The notes beneath the pieces were generated by a model that saw nothing but the letters and a program-made list of their open reading frames with translations, was not told where the DNA came from and ran no database searches. A DNA stretch of 64,000 bases from Candidatus Kapaibacterium sp. (GTDB taxonomy: Bacteria; Bacteroidota; Ignavibacteria; Kapaibacteriales; UBA2268). The stretch covers positions 50,274 to 114,273 of the forward strand of contig JAPLFL010000089.1 in assembly GCA_026390695.1 (NCBI GenBank). Direction: 5' to 3'. The position numbers and the translations under genes are program-made. Positions 25,773 to 34,528 of the stretch are shown one piece after another (the stretch's first letter is position 1; each line of letters opens with the position of its first letter).

Positions 25773-27911
25773 TTACTTGTTCAGTATTTTTTTTAGATTT
25801 TGCATCCGGTCACCAACAATAGAGATTGAGTTTTCAGTAGTATCAAGTTTGGCTCTCAGATTGATTTCTTTATTATAATAAGATTCAATTTTTTCATTTA
25901 AATCTTTTAAATTAACTTTAATATGCATTATTTTTTCATTAACTAAGTTCACATCATACTTTTTTGGGGTATAAACAAATGCAGTAATTAATTCTTTGAT
26001 TGTCAACAAACCGGTTATTGCAGTTATTGTATAAAAGAATGATCGGATCAACCCTATTGTTGCACTATTCATAAAAATTACAGAGAAAATTTCCTTTGAA
26101 AAAATTGAGAGAACTAATGAAATAATAGCCGCAAATCCATAATACAAGAAATTTGATGTTCTCTTTTTACCGATTATTGTATCTTTGCGATCGGTTTGAA
26201 ACTTCAAATCAGTTTCGAAAATGTTAATCTGATTTTTCAAAATTTCAACTTGAGAATGAGTTTGTTCAATTTTATTATTAAGATCTATCTTTAAACTTTC
26301 AAAATTCTTTAAAGAAGACTCAAATTCTTTTAATTTTGATAGATTGAATAGTGGGATGTTATTGGAAATTGTCTCGGATTTCTCAAGATAAGAATAATAA
26401 TCATCAAGATCAATTAATGAATTTAATTTGAGAAAGAGATCGTTCAATTCCGGACTCAATGAATAAACATCTGATTCCACAACAAAAAGGTCTTTATTGC
26501 TTTGTATTAATTCAATAGCATCAGGAGCATCATCAGCAAAAAATTGTTCTAATGAATATTCAAGATCAAATTGTTTAAAATATGCTAATTTTCTAAAGAT
26601 TTCCTTTTGTTTATTATCAAATCTTTCTAAAATATAATCTACTCCATAATATGCATCTGCAATTTTACGAATTTCGGCAGACACCGTATAGGAGCTAAAA
26701 AGAACAGATTTACAGATATAATCCTTCAAAATATCTTTTATTTTTATTTTTCCATTCTCTAATTTATCTGTTAAAAAATCATCTCTTTTCAGTATTTCAA
26801 AGGCTTTTTTGTAATCATCGGATATTGAGGGAAAGCATCTTAATCCCCATTCATCAAATTCATTAAGGAAAGCTGCGTACCTGATCCAGTCTTTTTTATC
26901 ATTATCATAATCTCTTAAAATCTTTTCAGCAGCATGATAATAAATTAAAGTATAATCTGTTTCTAATGTTCCGATATTAAGATATTCGGATAATAAATTC
27001 AAAATATACGGTATCCCTTTTGTTAAATCACAAATAAACTCAAAGGACTCATCAATTTTTATTTGATATTTATTTAAAAAATCACTGATTTCATGCTCCG
27101 AAAATGGCTTTAACTCGCAGGTACAAACAATTGAGTCATCTAATTGAGCGATGGGCTGGCGACTCGTTAAAACCATTCTAATATCCAAATAATCACTTAT
27201 AGAATAATTCGATCCTGTTTCTTCGAAGGAATAGGACTTATACTCGAAAAACTTTTTATCCAAATATGTTAAGAATGTTGAATAAATCCATTCGTTTAAA
27301 GTTCCTGATATGCTATCTGCATTATCAAGTATAATGAAAACTCTCTTCTTTTCTTCCTCGCCAATAGCTGGAGGGAATGACTCGGAGTGATTAATATTTA
27401 AAAACACTGTTAGCAAATCAATAAATAGAGCTTCCACAGCCACTTCACCATTACGTTTAAATAAACGTTCTTCGGTTTTTGTTGAAAACTCATAATTACG
27501 AATTGACTTTTGAAGAGTGTGCGTAATTCCAATCTCAGAAATAGAAACAGGCTTATTGAATTTTTTAATATTGTTGAAGACCTGTTGATCAGATTGAGAT
27601 AAAGTATTAATTTTATCATAAAATAAATTACTATAAAATTCACACTCGAACTCAGTTTCAAGGTTTTCACCATCGGGATCGATCAAACCGGAAATTAGTC
27701 TGAAACTTAAATCGGTCATTGAATTGGTATGTTCAAAAGTATTTAAAAAGAGAAATAAATCAACCTGATTAGCTTGTTTAAGTGAATCACATAACTCATT
27801 TGTCAAATATGATTTGCCCAGCCCAAAACAACCTACAATATTAAATATTTTGAAAGTTTCATTTCTGAAATTCAAAAATTTATCTGAAAATTCCATTCTA
27901 TTAAACATCAT
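25773..27911 (-). CDS. Membrane-anchored STAND/KAP-like P-loop NTPase
   Basis: The 712-residue product has a Walker A GCFGLGKS (residues 27-34), Walker B VFIILDNAD (191-199), and a sensor-like RMVLTSRQP (245-253), followed by a helical region with GIPYILNLLSEYL, then winged-helix-like and helical segments (about 340-500). Two or three hydrophobic helices (about 587-646) are framed by coiled coils (about 525-575 and 655-710), so the ATPase and the coiled coils are probably on the cytoplasmic face of a membrane hairpin. The GxP motif and sensor arginine place it with STAND/AP-ATPases, which act as ATP-driven signalling switches. It lies 8 nt after an RsbW-like gene and 56 nt before a hybrid kinase gene. 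I know no named family with this exact layout. Confidence 0.75.
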   Translation of the reverse strand: MMFNRMEFSDKFLNFRNETFKIFNIVGCFGLGKSYLTNELCDSLKQANQVDLFLFLNTFEHTNSMTDLSFRLISGLIDPDGENLETEFECEFYSNLFYDKINTLSQSDQQVFNNIKKFNKPVSISEIGITHTLQKSIRNYEFSTKTEERLFKRNGEVAVEALFIDLLTVFLNINHSESFPPAIGEEEKKRVFIILDNADSISGTLNEWIYSTFLTYLDKKFFEYKSYSFEETGSNYSISDYLDIRMVLTSRQPIAQLDDSIVCTCELKPFSEHEISDFLNKYQIKIDESFEFICDLTKGIPYILNLLSEYLNIGTLETDYTLIYYHAAEKILRDYDNDKKDWIRYAAFLNEFDEWGLRCFPSISDDYKKAFEILKRDDFLTDKLENGKIKIKDILKDYICKSVLFSSYTVSAEIRKIADAYYGVDYILERFDNKQKEIFRKLAYFKQFDLEYSLEQFFADDAPDAIELIQSNKDLFVVESDVYSLSPELNDLFLKLNSLIDLDDYYSYLEKSETISNNIPLFNLSKLKEFESSLKNFESLKIDLNNKIEQTHSQVEILKNQINIFETDLKFQTDRKDTIIGKKRTSNFLYYGFAAIISLVLSIFSKEIFSVIFMNSATIGLIRSFFYTITAITGLLTIKELITAFVYTPKKYDVNLVNEKIMHIKVNLKDLNEKIESYYNKEINLRAKLDTTENSISIVGDRMQNLKKILNK

Positions 27912-27919
27912 AACCAGCC

Positions 27920-28339
27920 TTAATCAATATTTAAAGTCATAAATAATTTTGTACCGTTACCGGTATTGATAAACTCAGTCTCATTCATTAAATTTTTAAT
28001 AATAAAAACTCCACGTCCATTCCCTTTTAATAAATTTTCCGGTAATCTTGGATCGGAAACTTCCTCTGAATCGAACCCTTCTCCCTGATCCATAATTATT
28101 ATTGAAATTCTATTCCCATTCAAATTTAGTTGAAAACCGATACTCTTATCGTTTGAATACTTATTTCCATGTATAATGGCATTATTAATCCCTTCTGTTA
28201 CGGAAACGATTAAATTATTAAAATTTTCATCGCTCATTGAATGGGATTTTCTAAAATCCAGCAGTAACTCCTCAATTAAGTGCAATGAATCTTTATTGCT
28301 TGGAAGCGAAATATTAATATTTAAATTCTTTTCATCCAT
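27920..28339 (-). CDS. RsbW/SpoIIAB-type serine kinase (HATPase_c_2)
   Basis: The 139-residue product is a stand-alone GHKL ATPase. It has the N box VTEGINNAIIHGN, the G1 box MDQGEGFD and the G2 box GNGRGVFIIKNL, the pattern of anti-sigma factor kinases RsbW, RsbT and SpoIIAB. Such proteins hold a sigma factor and phosphorylate an STAS-domain antagonist. No sigma or STAS gene is adjacent. Instead it is packed between an outer-membrane barrel gene (3-nt gap) and the STAND NTPase (8-nt gap), implying a role in the same signalling unit. Confidence 0.88.
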   Translation of the reverse strand: MDEKNLNINISLPSNKDSLHLIEELLLDFRKSHSMSDENFNNLIVSVTEGINNAIIHGNKYSNDKSIGFQLNLNGNRISIIIMDQGEGFDSEEVSDPRLPENLLKGNGRGVFIIKNLMNETEFINTGNGTKLFMTLNID

Positions 28340-28342
28340 TAT

Positions 28343-30217
28343 TTATAAGCGATATTCAGTTTTCAAAAAAAAATTCGGTACGGATTTAATAAAATATTGC
28401 TGATTCCTTTGAAATTCATACCAACCGTTAAATTGTATAATAACCTTATTAAGATCAATTCTTGAACTAAATTCAGGACCAACCGACTGAAACAGATCAT
28501 CTGGAACTGAAATTTTCTGATTTAGCTTTCTGCTCCTGATAAAAAATATCCTCCATCCGATACCTATGTCAAAATTCTTTACTTTATAATCTATAATACA
28601 TCTTGTAAGAAGCTCCGTATTTGACTGCTGAGGTGTTTCTTCGAATAAATTACTGTAGAAAACACCAGTTTCATAATATCGGACATTATAAATCAATTGC
28701 AAATTTAATGAATTTTTATAAAAAATCATAATCGAATCTCGTGAAGAAATCTGTCGCATACTTCTGCTATTTGATGAGAGGCTATCCTCATAATCATAAC
28801 TTGTATAATTAGCTGATACTTCAAAGACAGGTGACATTTTAAAATACTCTGTATTGATGAACACCTGTGGCGCAAACTTATATATTCTAATCCAGTTATT
28901 ATTTATACTAAGCTGAGATTTTAAATAAACATTGTGGTTAAAAAAAGCATAAGCTGATGTTTTCATTGAAAAAACCGATGAAAAACGATGAGAAGCAGAC
29001 AAATTAAAGATTTCTGTAAAAACATCATTGTCGTCATTCATTAATTTTGAAGGAGAAGCATATTGATTTAGTCTGACTGCATAAGCCACCTGAAAAGTAT
29101 CTGATATGCTTGGAAACCAAAACGAATTAACAGAAAATTGTGTTATATTCTGATTATAATCATTCATTTTCTCATTATTCCTTAAATTTCGTAAATCCAG
29201 ATCCGAGATCTCAAACTTTTTATTTACATCATAAGATTTACTGAAAAGATTATAATCCAAACCAATCTGAAATAAAAAATTTTGTATCTCATATTTCAAG
29301 TTATAATTAAATAGAAGTACAAATTCATTTTTATTTTTATAAGCTGCAGTTTTAGAATCCTTTGGATTATATGCGGAATATGAATCATCAAAAAAATTTG
29401 ACTCACCATGAACTGTAAAATCATTAATAAAAGAAAATAATTGAAACTTTAAATTAAAATGCCCATTAAATCGGTTTTCAAACCAGTTCTCAACCTGATA
29501 ATCAGAATTTGATCCGGCAAGTCTCTGTAGAAAATTTGTTTTAAGTAACTTATAACCCATTAAAAAAGTTATTGAATTATCGGCATCATAATCTCTGGTC
29601 AATCTCGCTGAAACATTTGCAAGTGCATTGGTTCTGTTAAGATTGAGTTTAACGTATTCCGCATTTGAAATCAAATAATAATTAAAATCATCAGTGTTAA
29701 TTTTTTGATAGTTTGCTGCTGCACTTGTATATAAGCCATCGGAGATTAAATTGATCATATTATTTCGCTGAATACCAACCAAAGCTTCGATAAATGAATT
29801 ATCATCGGAACCGTATTGCAATCCGGAACTAAAATCAATTTTCTCATTTTTATTCAAACCAATTAACCTTGAATTAGAGTTCAGAAGCCATCTCTGTCGA
29901 GTTTCAAAATTAAATAAATCTATAATTTTCTTTTTATATAATAAACTGAATTGTTCATCATCAATAAAATTTTTGGAAGCATCGAGCAAAGTTGAACCAC
30001 GGTAATTTTGATTAATATTAAAATTCCCGAAATCAGTATTAAAATTTAAATTACCAGATGAAGTAAAAGTAAATTTATCGATATATTTATCAGCTCCTAT
30101 ACTTATAAAACTCCTTTTCAAGCTATCATATTCCTGAGAAAAACTGTATTCATTTTTGCTAATCATTAGCACTATTATCAGCAATAAAAGTTGTCTTCTG
30201 TTTAATTTTTGCATCAA
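28343..30217 (-). CDS. Outer-membrane beta-barrel protein heading the signalling operon
   Basis: The 624-residue product has a signal peptide (RRQLLLLIIVLMISK, cleaved near FSQEY) and then a continuous series of amphipathic, aromatic-rich strands with turns rich in Asn/Asp. It ends FFLKTEYRL, close to the C-terminal beta-signal used by the BAM complex. This predicts a porin-like barrel of many strands. I recognise no TonB-plug or FadL signature. It is translationally close to the RsbW-like gene downstream and the FlbD-like gene upstream. A role as a surface sensor or channel feeding the signalling genes is inferred from context only. Confidence 0.72.
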   Translation of the reverse strand: MMQKLNRRQLLLLIIVLMISKNEYSFSQEYDSLKRSFISIGADKYIDKFTFTSSGNLNFNTDFGNFNINQNYRGSTLLDASKNFIDDEQFSLLYKKKIIDLFNFETRQRWLLNSNSRLIGLNKNEKIDFSSGLQYGSDDNSFIEALVGIQRNNMINLISDGLYTSAAANYQKINTDDFNYYLISNAEYVKLNLNRTNALANVSARLTRDYDADNSITFLMGYKLLKTNFLQRLAGSNSDYQVENWFENRFNGHFNLKFQLFSFINDFTVHGESNFFDDSYSAYNPKDSKTAAYKNKNEFVLLFNYNLKYEIQNFLFQIGLDYNLFSKSYDVNKKFEISDLDLRNLRNNEKMNDYNQNITQFSVNSFWFPSISDTFQVAYAVRLNQYASPSKLMNDDNDVFTEIFNLSASHRFSSVFSMKTSAYAFFNHNVYLKSQLSINNNWIRIYKFAPQVFINTEYFKMSPVFEVSANYTSYDYEDSLSSNSRSMRQISSRDSIMIFYKNSLNLQLIYNVRYYETGVFYSNLFEETPQQSNTELLTRCIIDYKVKNFDIGIGWRIFFIRSRKLNQKISVPDDLFQSVGPEFSSRIDLNKVIIQFNGWYEFQRNQQYFIKSVPNFFLKTEYRL

Positions 30218-30223
30218 TATCCA

Positions 30224-30427
30224 TCAGTCTGACAATTTCATAATTTCGTTATAACACAATCTCTTATATTGAACTACCAAGCGAACAATTTCTTCGCTCG
30301 TTTCCACAACTATATATTTTTTCCCTGATTTAGTCGAGATACAACTTTCATGCTGAGATTCCACAATCTCAATTTCATCAGCATTCAAAATAAATTTCGT
30401 GCCGTCAATTCTGGTTAAAGTAATCAT
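30224..30427 (-). CDS. FlbD-family small protein
   Basis: The 67-residue product matches the FlbD family in nearly full length: MITLTRIDGTKFILNADEIE, then an I-x-S-x-x-G-K-K-Y-I-V-x-E-T turn and VRLVVQYKRL. FlbD (the small protein of Gram-positive and spirochaete flagellar operons, not the Caulobacter regulator) usually sits beside motAB, but no flagellar gene is seen here. It overlaps the Kgd-type gene by 4 bp (ATGA) and is 6 nt before the outer-membrane barrel gene. Its function is unknown. Confidence 0.8.
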   Translation of the reverse strand: MITLTRIDGTKFILNADEIEIVESQHESCISTKSGKKYIVVETSEEIVRLVVQYKRLCYNEIMKLSD

Positions 30428-33400
30428 TGGTAAATCTTATTTATTATTTCACTTTGTTCCTTCAGGTGCGTGGTGTATGACCCGGTAGCCACACTGGCTG
30501 ATGCTTTTCTGCCAATATACCTGAGCTTCAAGGCCAAACTATTTCCAATATCGGATTGTGATTCATAAGAATAATTCATACAAATATGAGTCCATGCCCC
30601 CATATTTTGTGGCTCCTCCTGCGCCCAGATCAAATCAACGCAATTAGAATATTGGTTAATGAGTTTGTTTAATAAGTCTAAATCTAAAGGATAAAGCTGT
30701 TCGACTCTGATGATTGCAACATCATTTCTGTGATTTTCCTGTTTAGCAGCCAGAATATCATAATAAATTTTTCCCGTACACAAAACTATTTTTTTTATGT
30801 TCAGAACATTTTCGACTTTATCATCAATTATTGTTTGAAAATTCTCGTTTACAAATTCATCAACTCCCGAAACTGCCATTGGGTGCCTTAACATAGACTT
30901 TGGAGTTATTAATATTAAAGGTTTTTTCTCATTCATCAAAACCTGACGGCGTAGAATATGAAAATATTGTGCAGGTGTACTCAGATTAGCAACAAACATA
31001 TTGTTCTCAGCACAAAGCTGCAAATATCTTTCTGGTCTGGCACTTGAATGTTCTGGGCCTTGACCGTCGAAACTATGAGGAAGCAGTAATACAATATTTG
31101 ATTTTTGCCCCCATTTTGTTTCAGCACAAGCTATAAATTGATCAATAATTGTAATCGCATTATTGGTAAAATCACCAAACTGAGCTTCCCATAGAGTCAA
31201 ACAATCCTTGCTGATAACGGAATAACCATATTCAAAACCAAGTACTCCCATTTCGGATAGAGGACTGTCGTATAATTCAAGTTTACTCTGCTTTTCTTGA
31301 ATCATGTTCAACAAAGTGATTTCATCCTCAGTTTCAATATTTGTTATCACTGCATGTCTTTGGCTGAAAGTGCCACGGCGGCTATCCTGACCGGAGAAAC
31401 GAATAGTCTTTGAATCCAATAAAATTGTACCAAATGCTAAAGCTTCACCCATAGCCCAATCTATTGCAGGTTTCGAAGAATTTATCATTTCTGCTCGTTT
31501 TTTCAACAAGCTGAGAACTTTTGGATTAGCAGCAAATCCAGTAGGAATTCGAGTAATAGCATCAGTGATTTTCTCAAGAACTGGCTTTGAGACAGCCGTT
31601 ACTACTTCATTAAAAATATCGGCATTTCCTTTATTTAACTTCGATTCTTTAGATACGGAAAACGATTTTCTATCCGAAAATGCTTTATTTAATTGCACCA
31701 GCAGAGCTTTATGATAATTTATGACATAATCTTCATCAATAACTCCCTCTTTCACCAACTCTAATTCATATAATTTTTTAACAGGCAAGATTGATTTTAT
31801 CCTTTTATAAAGCAAAGGCTGTGTATATGTCGGCTCATCGGCTTCATTATGGCCGTATTTCCTGTATGAGAGCATATCAATGACAATATCGGTATTAAAG
31901 GTATTTCGATAATCATAAGCAAAAATCGTTGCTGTAAGCACAGCCTCAGGATCATCGCCGTTTACATGAATTATAGGAACCTGAATCATCTTAGCAATAT
32001 CAGTTGCATAAATTGATGAGCGGCTCGCTTCAGCTGTAGTTGTAAAACCGATCTGGTTATTTATTATGATGTGAATAGTTCCACCGGTTTTATAGCCGTC
32101 TAATTGCGATAGATTAAGGGTTTCAGCCACTATCCCCTGTCCGGCAAAAGCTGCATCACCATGGATTAAAATTGGCAATGCTTTTGAAAAACTTGTATCG
32201 GATTCTTGACTATCGAGTGCACGAGCCATCCCCTCGATTACAGGATTTACCAATTCCAAATGACTTGGATTGGAAGCCAATCTGATTGGGATAATATTTC
32301 CGTTTAATGATTTGAAGTTCCCTTCATCACCGAGATGATATTTTACATCTCCTGAGCCATGATAGCTATTTTCATCGAATTTACCCTCAAATTCATCAAA
32401 TATTTTTTCTGGTGATTTGCCAAAAATATTTGTGAGCACATTAAGTCTGCCTCTATGAGCCATTCCAAGCACAATCGAACTCATGAAACTATCAGCGGCA
32501 AGCTCAAAGATTTTATCAAGCATCACTATAACCGCTTCAGAGCCTTCTAAAGAGAATCGCTTTGATCCAACAAATTTTGTATGAAGAAAATTTTCAAAAG
32601 TATCGGCATCAATCAATTTATTGATAACATGAATTTTTTCTTCCTTGTTGAAACTAATATTAGTAAACTTCAGTTCAAGATATTTTTTTAACCATTCTTT
32701 AATCTCCGGTTCTCGTATGTGCATATACTCAAAGCCAAGTTTGCCGCAATATGTATCTCGTAACAATTCTATAATATCCCTTAAAGGAAGATTGTTGCTT
32801 TTCCATGAATCATCGCAGTGAAACACCCTGTCCAAATCCCAAAGTGTCAATCCGTAATATGCCGGATCAAGTTCAGGATAATAGTATGATTCCTGACCAA
32901 GGGGATTAATTGAAGCCAGAAGATGCCCACGGACGCGGTAAGCATTAATCATAAGCATTACGTGTGCACTTTTCTCAGCATAATCGTGATAATCTGAGCT
33001 CTGGCCTTCGGTTCTGGACTGATCATAAGCCCAGCGTACTGGTTCAAATGGAATTTTTAAACTTGCAAAAATCTGATCGTAAAAATGTTCTTCACCAAGC
33101 AATAATTTATTGATATAAGCGAGAAACTCGGCTGATTCAGCTCCTTGAATTATCCTGTGATCATAAGTACAGGTCATAGTTACAACTTTTGAAATTGCCA
33201 AGGAAGTTAGCATATCCGGACGTACAGCCTGAAATTCTACAGGGTACTCAATAGCACCCGTTGCAATAATAATCCCCTGACCTTTCATTAGCCTCGGACT
33301 TGAGAACGAAGTTCCTATCATTCCCGGATTAGTCAAAGTGAAAGAAGTATCGGACAGATCGGCAAGGTCTAATTTATTTTTTCTAGCTTTGTCAATAATA

Positions 33401-34023
33401 TTTTCAAATGCGATAATAAATTCCGAAAAATTCAGATTCTGAGCGTCTTTCACGTTTGGTACAAGTAGCAAACGCGATCCGTCATTTTTCTTAAGATCAA
33501 TGGCTAATCCTGCATTGATGGAACTTCGAATAATCCTGTGCGGCTTTCCGTCAACTTTAGTAAAGCAATCGTTCATCTTTGAATATTTCATCAAACCACG
33601 TACTATTGCCCACAGTAAAACGTGAGTGAAAGATACCTTATCACGGCGTAATTTCACAAGATATTTATTAATGATTCTTCGGTTTTCATCAAGTACTTTA
33701 ACAGGTATTGTTCTGACAGATGTCGCAGTTGGAACATCTAAGCTGTCTTCCATATTAACCGAAATTTTAGCAGGTATAGGAGCCAGAATTTCAAGAATTT
33801 CATTTTGCTTCAGATTCAAAACTTCTTTTTGTTTATTCTCCGTTTTGTCGGAAATAACAGACGATTTATAAAAAGGAAGTTTATCAAGCATTGATTCAGT
33901 AGGATCAGGAGCTTTTTTTGATAAATTGGTAAAATAAATCTGCCATTCCGGGCTTACCGAATCAGGGTCCTGAATAAATTTATAATATTGCTCTTCTTCA
34001 AAAGCACTGTTTGGGCTAATCAT
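30424..34023 (-). CDS. kgd: Kgd-type fused 2-oxoglutarate dehydrogenase (E2 acyltransferase domain + E1)
   Basis: The 1199-residue product combines an N-terminal E1-type segment (FEEEQYYKFIQDPDSVSPEW), an E2 succinyltransferase catalytic domain without any lipoyl domain (residues about 95-320; catalytic His289 in TCTYDHRIIQGAES), and a complete thiamine-diphosphate E1 (MLMINAYRVRGHLLASINPL, VLGMAHRGRLNVL, GDAAFAGQGIVAETLNLSQL). This is the layout of mycobacterial KGD and corynebacterial OdhA, best known from Actinobacteria. It converts 2-oxoglutarate toward succinyl-CoA in the TCA cycle, with a lipoylated partner (AceF-like E2 plus Lpd) supplied elsewhere. A PTS IIA gene is 14 nt upstream. 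Confidence 0.93.
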   Translation of the reverse strand: MISPNSAFEEEQYYKFIQDPDSVSPEWQIYFTNLSKKAPDPTESMLDKLPFYKSSVISDKTENKQKEVLNLKQNEILEILAPIPAKISVNMEDSLDVPTATSVRTIPVKVLDENRRIINKYLVKLRRDKVSFTHVLLWAIVRGLMKYSKMNDCFTKVDGKPHRIIRSSINAGLAIDLKKNDGSRLLLVPNVKDAQNLNFSEFIIAFENIIDKARKNKLDLADLSDTSFTLTNPGMIGTSFSSPRLMKGQGIIIATGAIEYPVEFQAVRPDMLTSLAISKVVTMTCTYDHRIIQGAESAEFLAYINKLLLGEEHFYDQIFASLKIPFEPVRWAYDQSRTEGQSSDYHDYAEKSAHVMLMINAYRVRGHLLASINPLGQESYYYPELDPAYYGLTLWDLDRVFHCDDSWKSNNLPLRDIIELLRDTYCGKLGFEYMHIREPEIKEWLKKYLELKFTNISFNKEEKIHVINKLIDADTFENFLHTKFVGSKRFSLEGSEAVIVMLDKIFELAADSFMSSIVLGMAHRGRLNVLTNIFGKSPEKIFDEFEGKFDENSYHGSGDVKYHLGDEGNFKSLNGNIIPIRLASNPSHLELVNPVIEGMARALDSQESDTSFSKALPILIHGDAAFAGQGIVAETLNLSQLDGYKTGGTIHIIINNQIGFTTTAEASRSSIYATDIAKMIQVPIIHVNGDDPEAVLTATIFAYDYRNTFNTDIVIDMLSYRKYGHNEADEPTYTQPLLYKRIKSILPVKKLYELELVKEGVIDEDYVINYHKALLVQLNKAFSDRKSFSVSKESKLNKGNADIFNEVVTAVSKPVLEKITDAITRIPTGFAANPKVLSLLKKRAEMINSSKPAIDWAMGEALAFGTILLDSKTIRFSGQDSRRGTFSQRHAVITNIETEDEITLLNMIQEKQSKLELYDSPLSEMGVLGFEYGYSVISKDCLTLWEAQFGDFTNNAITIIDQFIACAETKWGQKSNIVLLLPHSFDGQGPEHSSARPERYLQLCAENNMFVANLSTPAQYFHILRRQVLMNEKKPLILITPKSMLRHPMAVSGVDEFVNENFQTIIDDKVENVLNIKKIVLCTGKIYYDILAAKQENHRNDVAIIRVEQLYPLDLDLLNKLINQYSNCVDLIWAQEEPQNMGAWTHICMNYSYESQSDIGNSLALKLRYIGRKASASVATGSYTTHLKEQSEIINKIYQ

Positions 34024-34037
34024 TTGTTCCTCAAAAA

Positions 34038-34499
34038 TTAAATAATCTTTTCAAATTCCATAAAATAATTCAAAGCTTGTTCTGAAGTCTTAGCAGAAAG
34101 TAATTTCATTGATGAATACGGATTGCTCAATATTCTTGAAATTTTTGACAAAATACGTAAATGTATTCCAACTCCGCTATCATTGCCGAGGAACAGGAAA
34201 ACAAGATTTACATCTTTGCCATCCATCGACATGTAACTTAAAGGCTCTTTAAGTACGGCAAAAGCCGCTGTGTTACGGATTACACCTGATGTTTTTGCAT
34301 GAGGCAGTGCAATTCCGTTACCTATTCCTGTAGTCATCAGATTTTCTCTTTCAATCAAGTCTGCTTGAGCCTTGCTGAAATCAATAATTTTACCGCTCTT
34401 TTCAGCAAGTCTGAGCATTTTTTCAAAAAGATCATCCTTAGAACTCGCTGTAAGACCCACTACAATTGATTCAACTTTCAACAAATCGGTTATATTCAT
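34038..34499 (-). CDS. PTS EIIA (type 2) domain protein, PtsN-like
   Basis: The 153-residue single-domain product has the EIIA-Fru/Ntr active-site motif GIGNGIALPHAKT with His67, and LVFLFLGNDSGVGIHLRILSKISRIL near the second conserved part, here cited as GIHLRILSK. No EIIB or EIIC permease is next to it, so it probably works as a regulatory phosphocarrier like EIIA-Ntr. It sits between the sugar-nucleotide fusion (29 nt) and the Kgd-type gene (14 nt), so it may link carbon or nitrogen status to these enzymes. Confidence 0.88.
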   Translation of the reverse strand: MNITDLLKVESIVVGLTASSKDDLFEKMLRLAEKSGKIIDFSKAQADLIERENLMTTGIGNGIALPHAKTSGVIRNTAAFAVLKEPLSYMSMDGKDVNLVFLFLGNDSGVGIHLRILSKISRILSNPYSSMKLLSAKTSEQALNYFMEFEKII

Positions 34500-34528
34500 T
34501 ATGTCAGAGATTAATTTTAAAACAAAAT

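Noticed and set aside
30224..30427. Evidence for a flagellar locus
   Set aside because: FlbD-like is the only flagellar-type gene; no motA/B, fli or flg gene occurs in the window.
30424..34023. Actinobacterial contamination
   Set aside because: Base composition and neighbours (T9SS and outer-membrane genes) match the rest of the window, so the fused enzyme is native or long-established.
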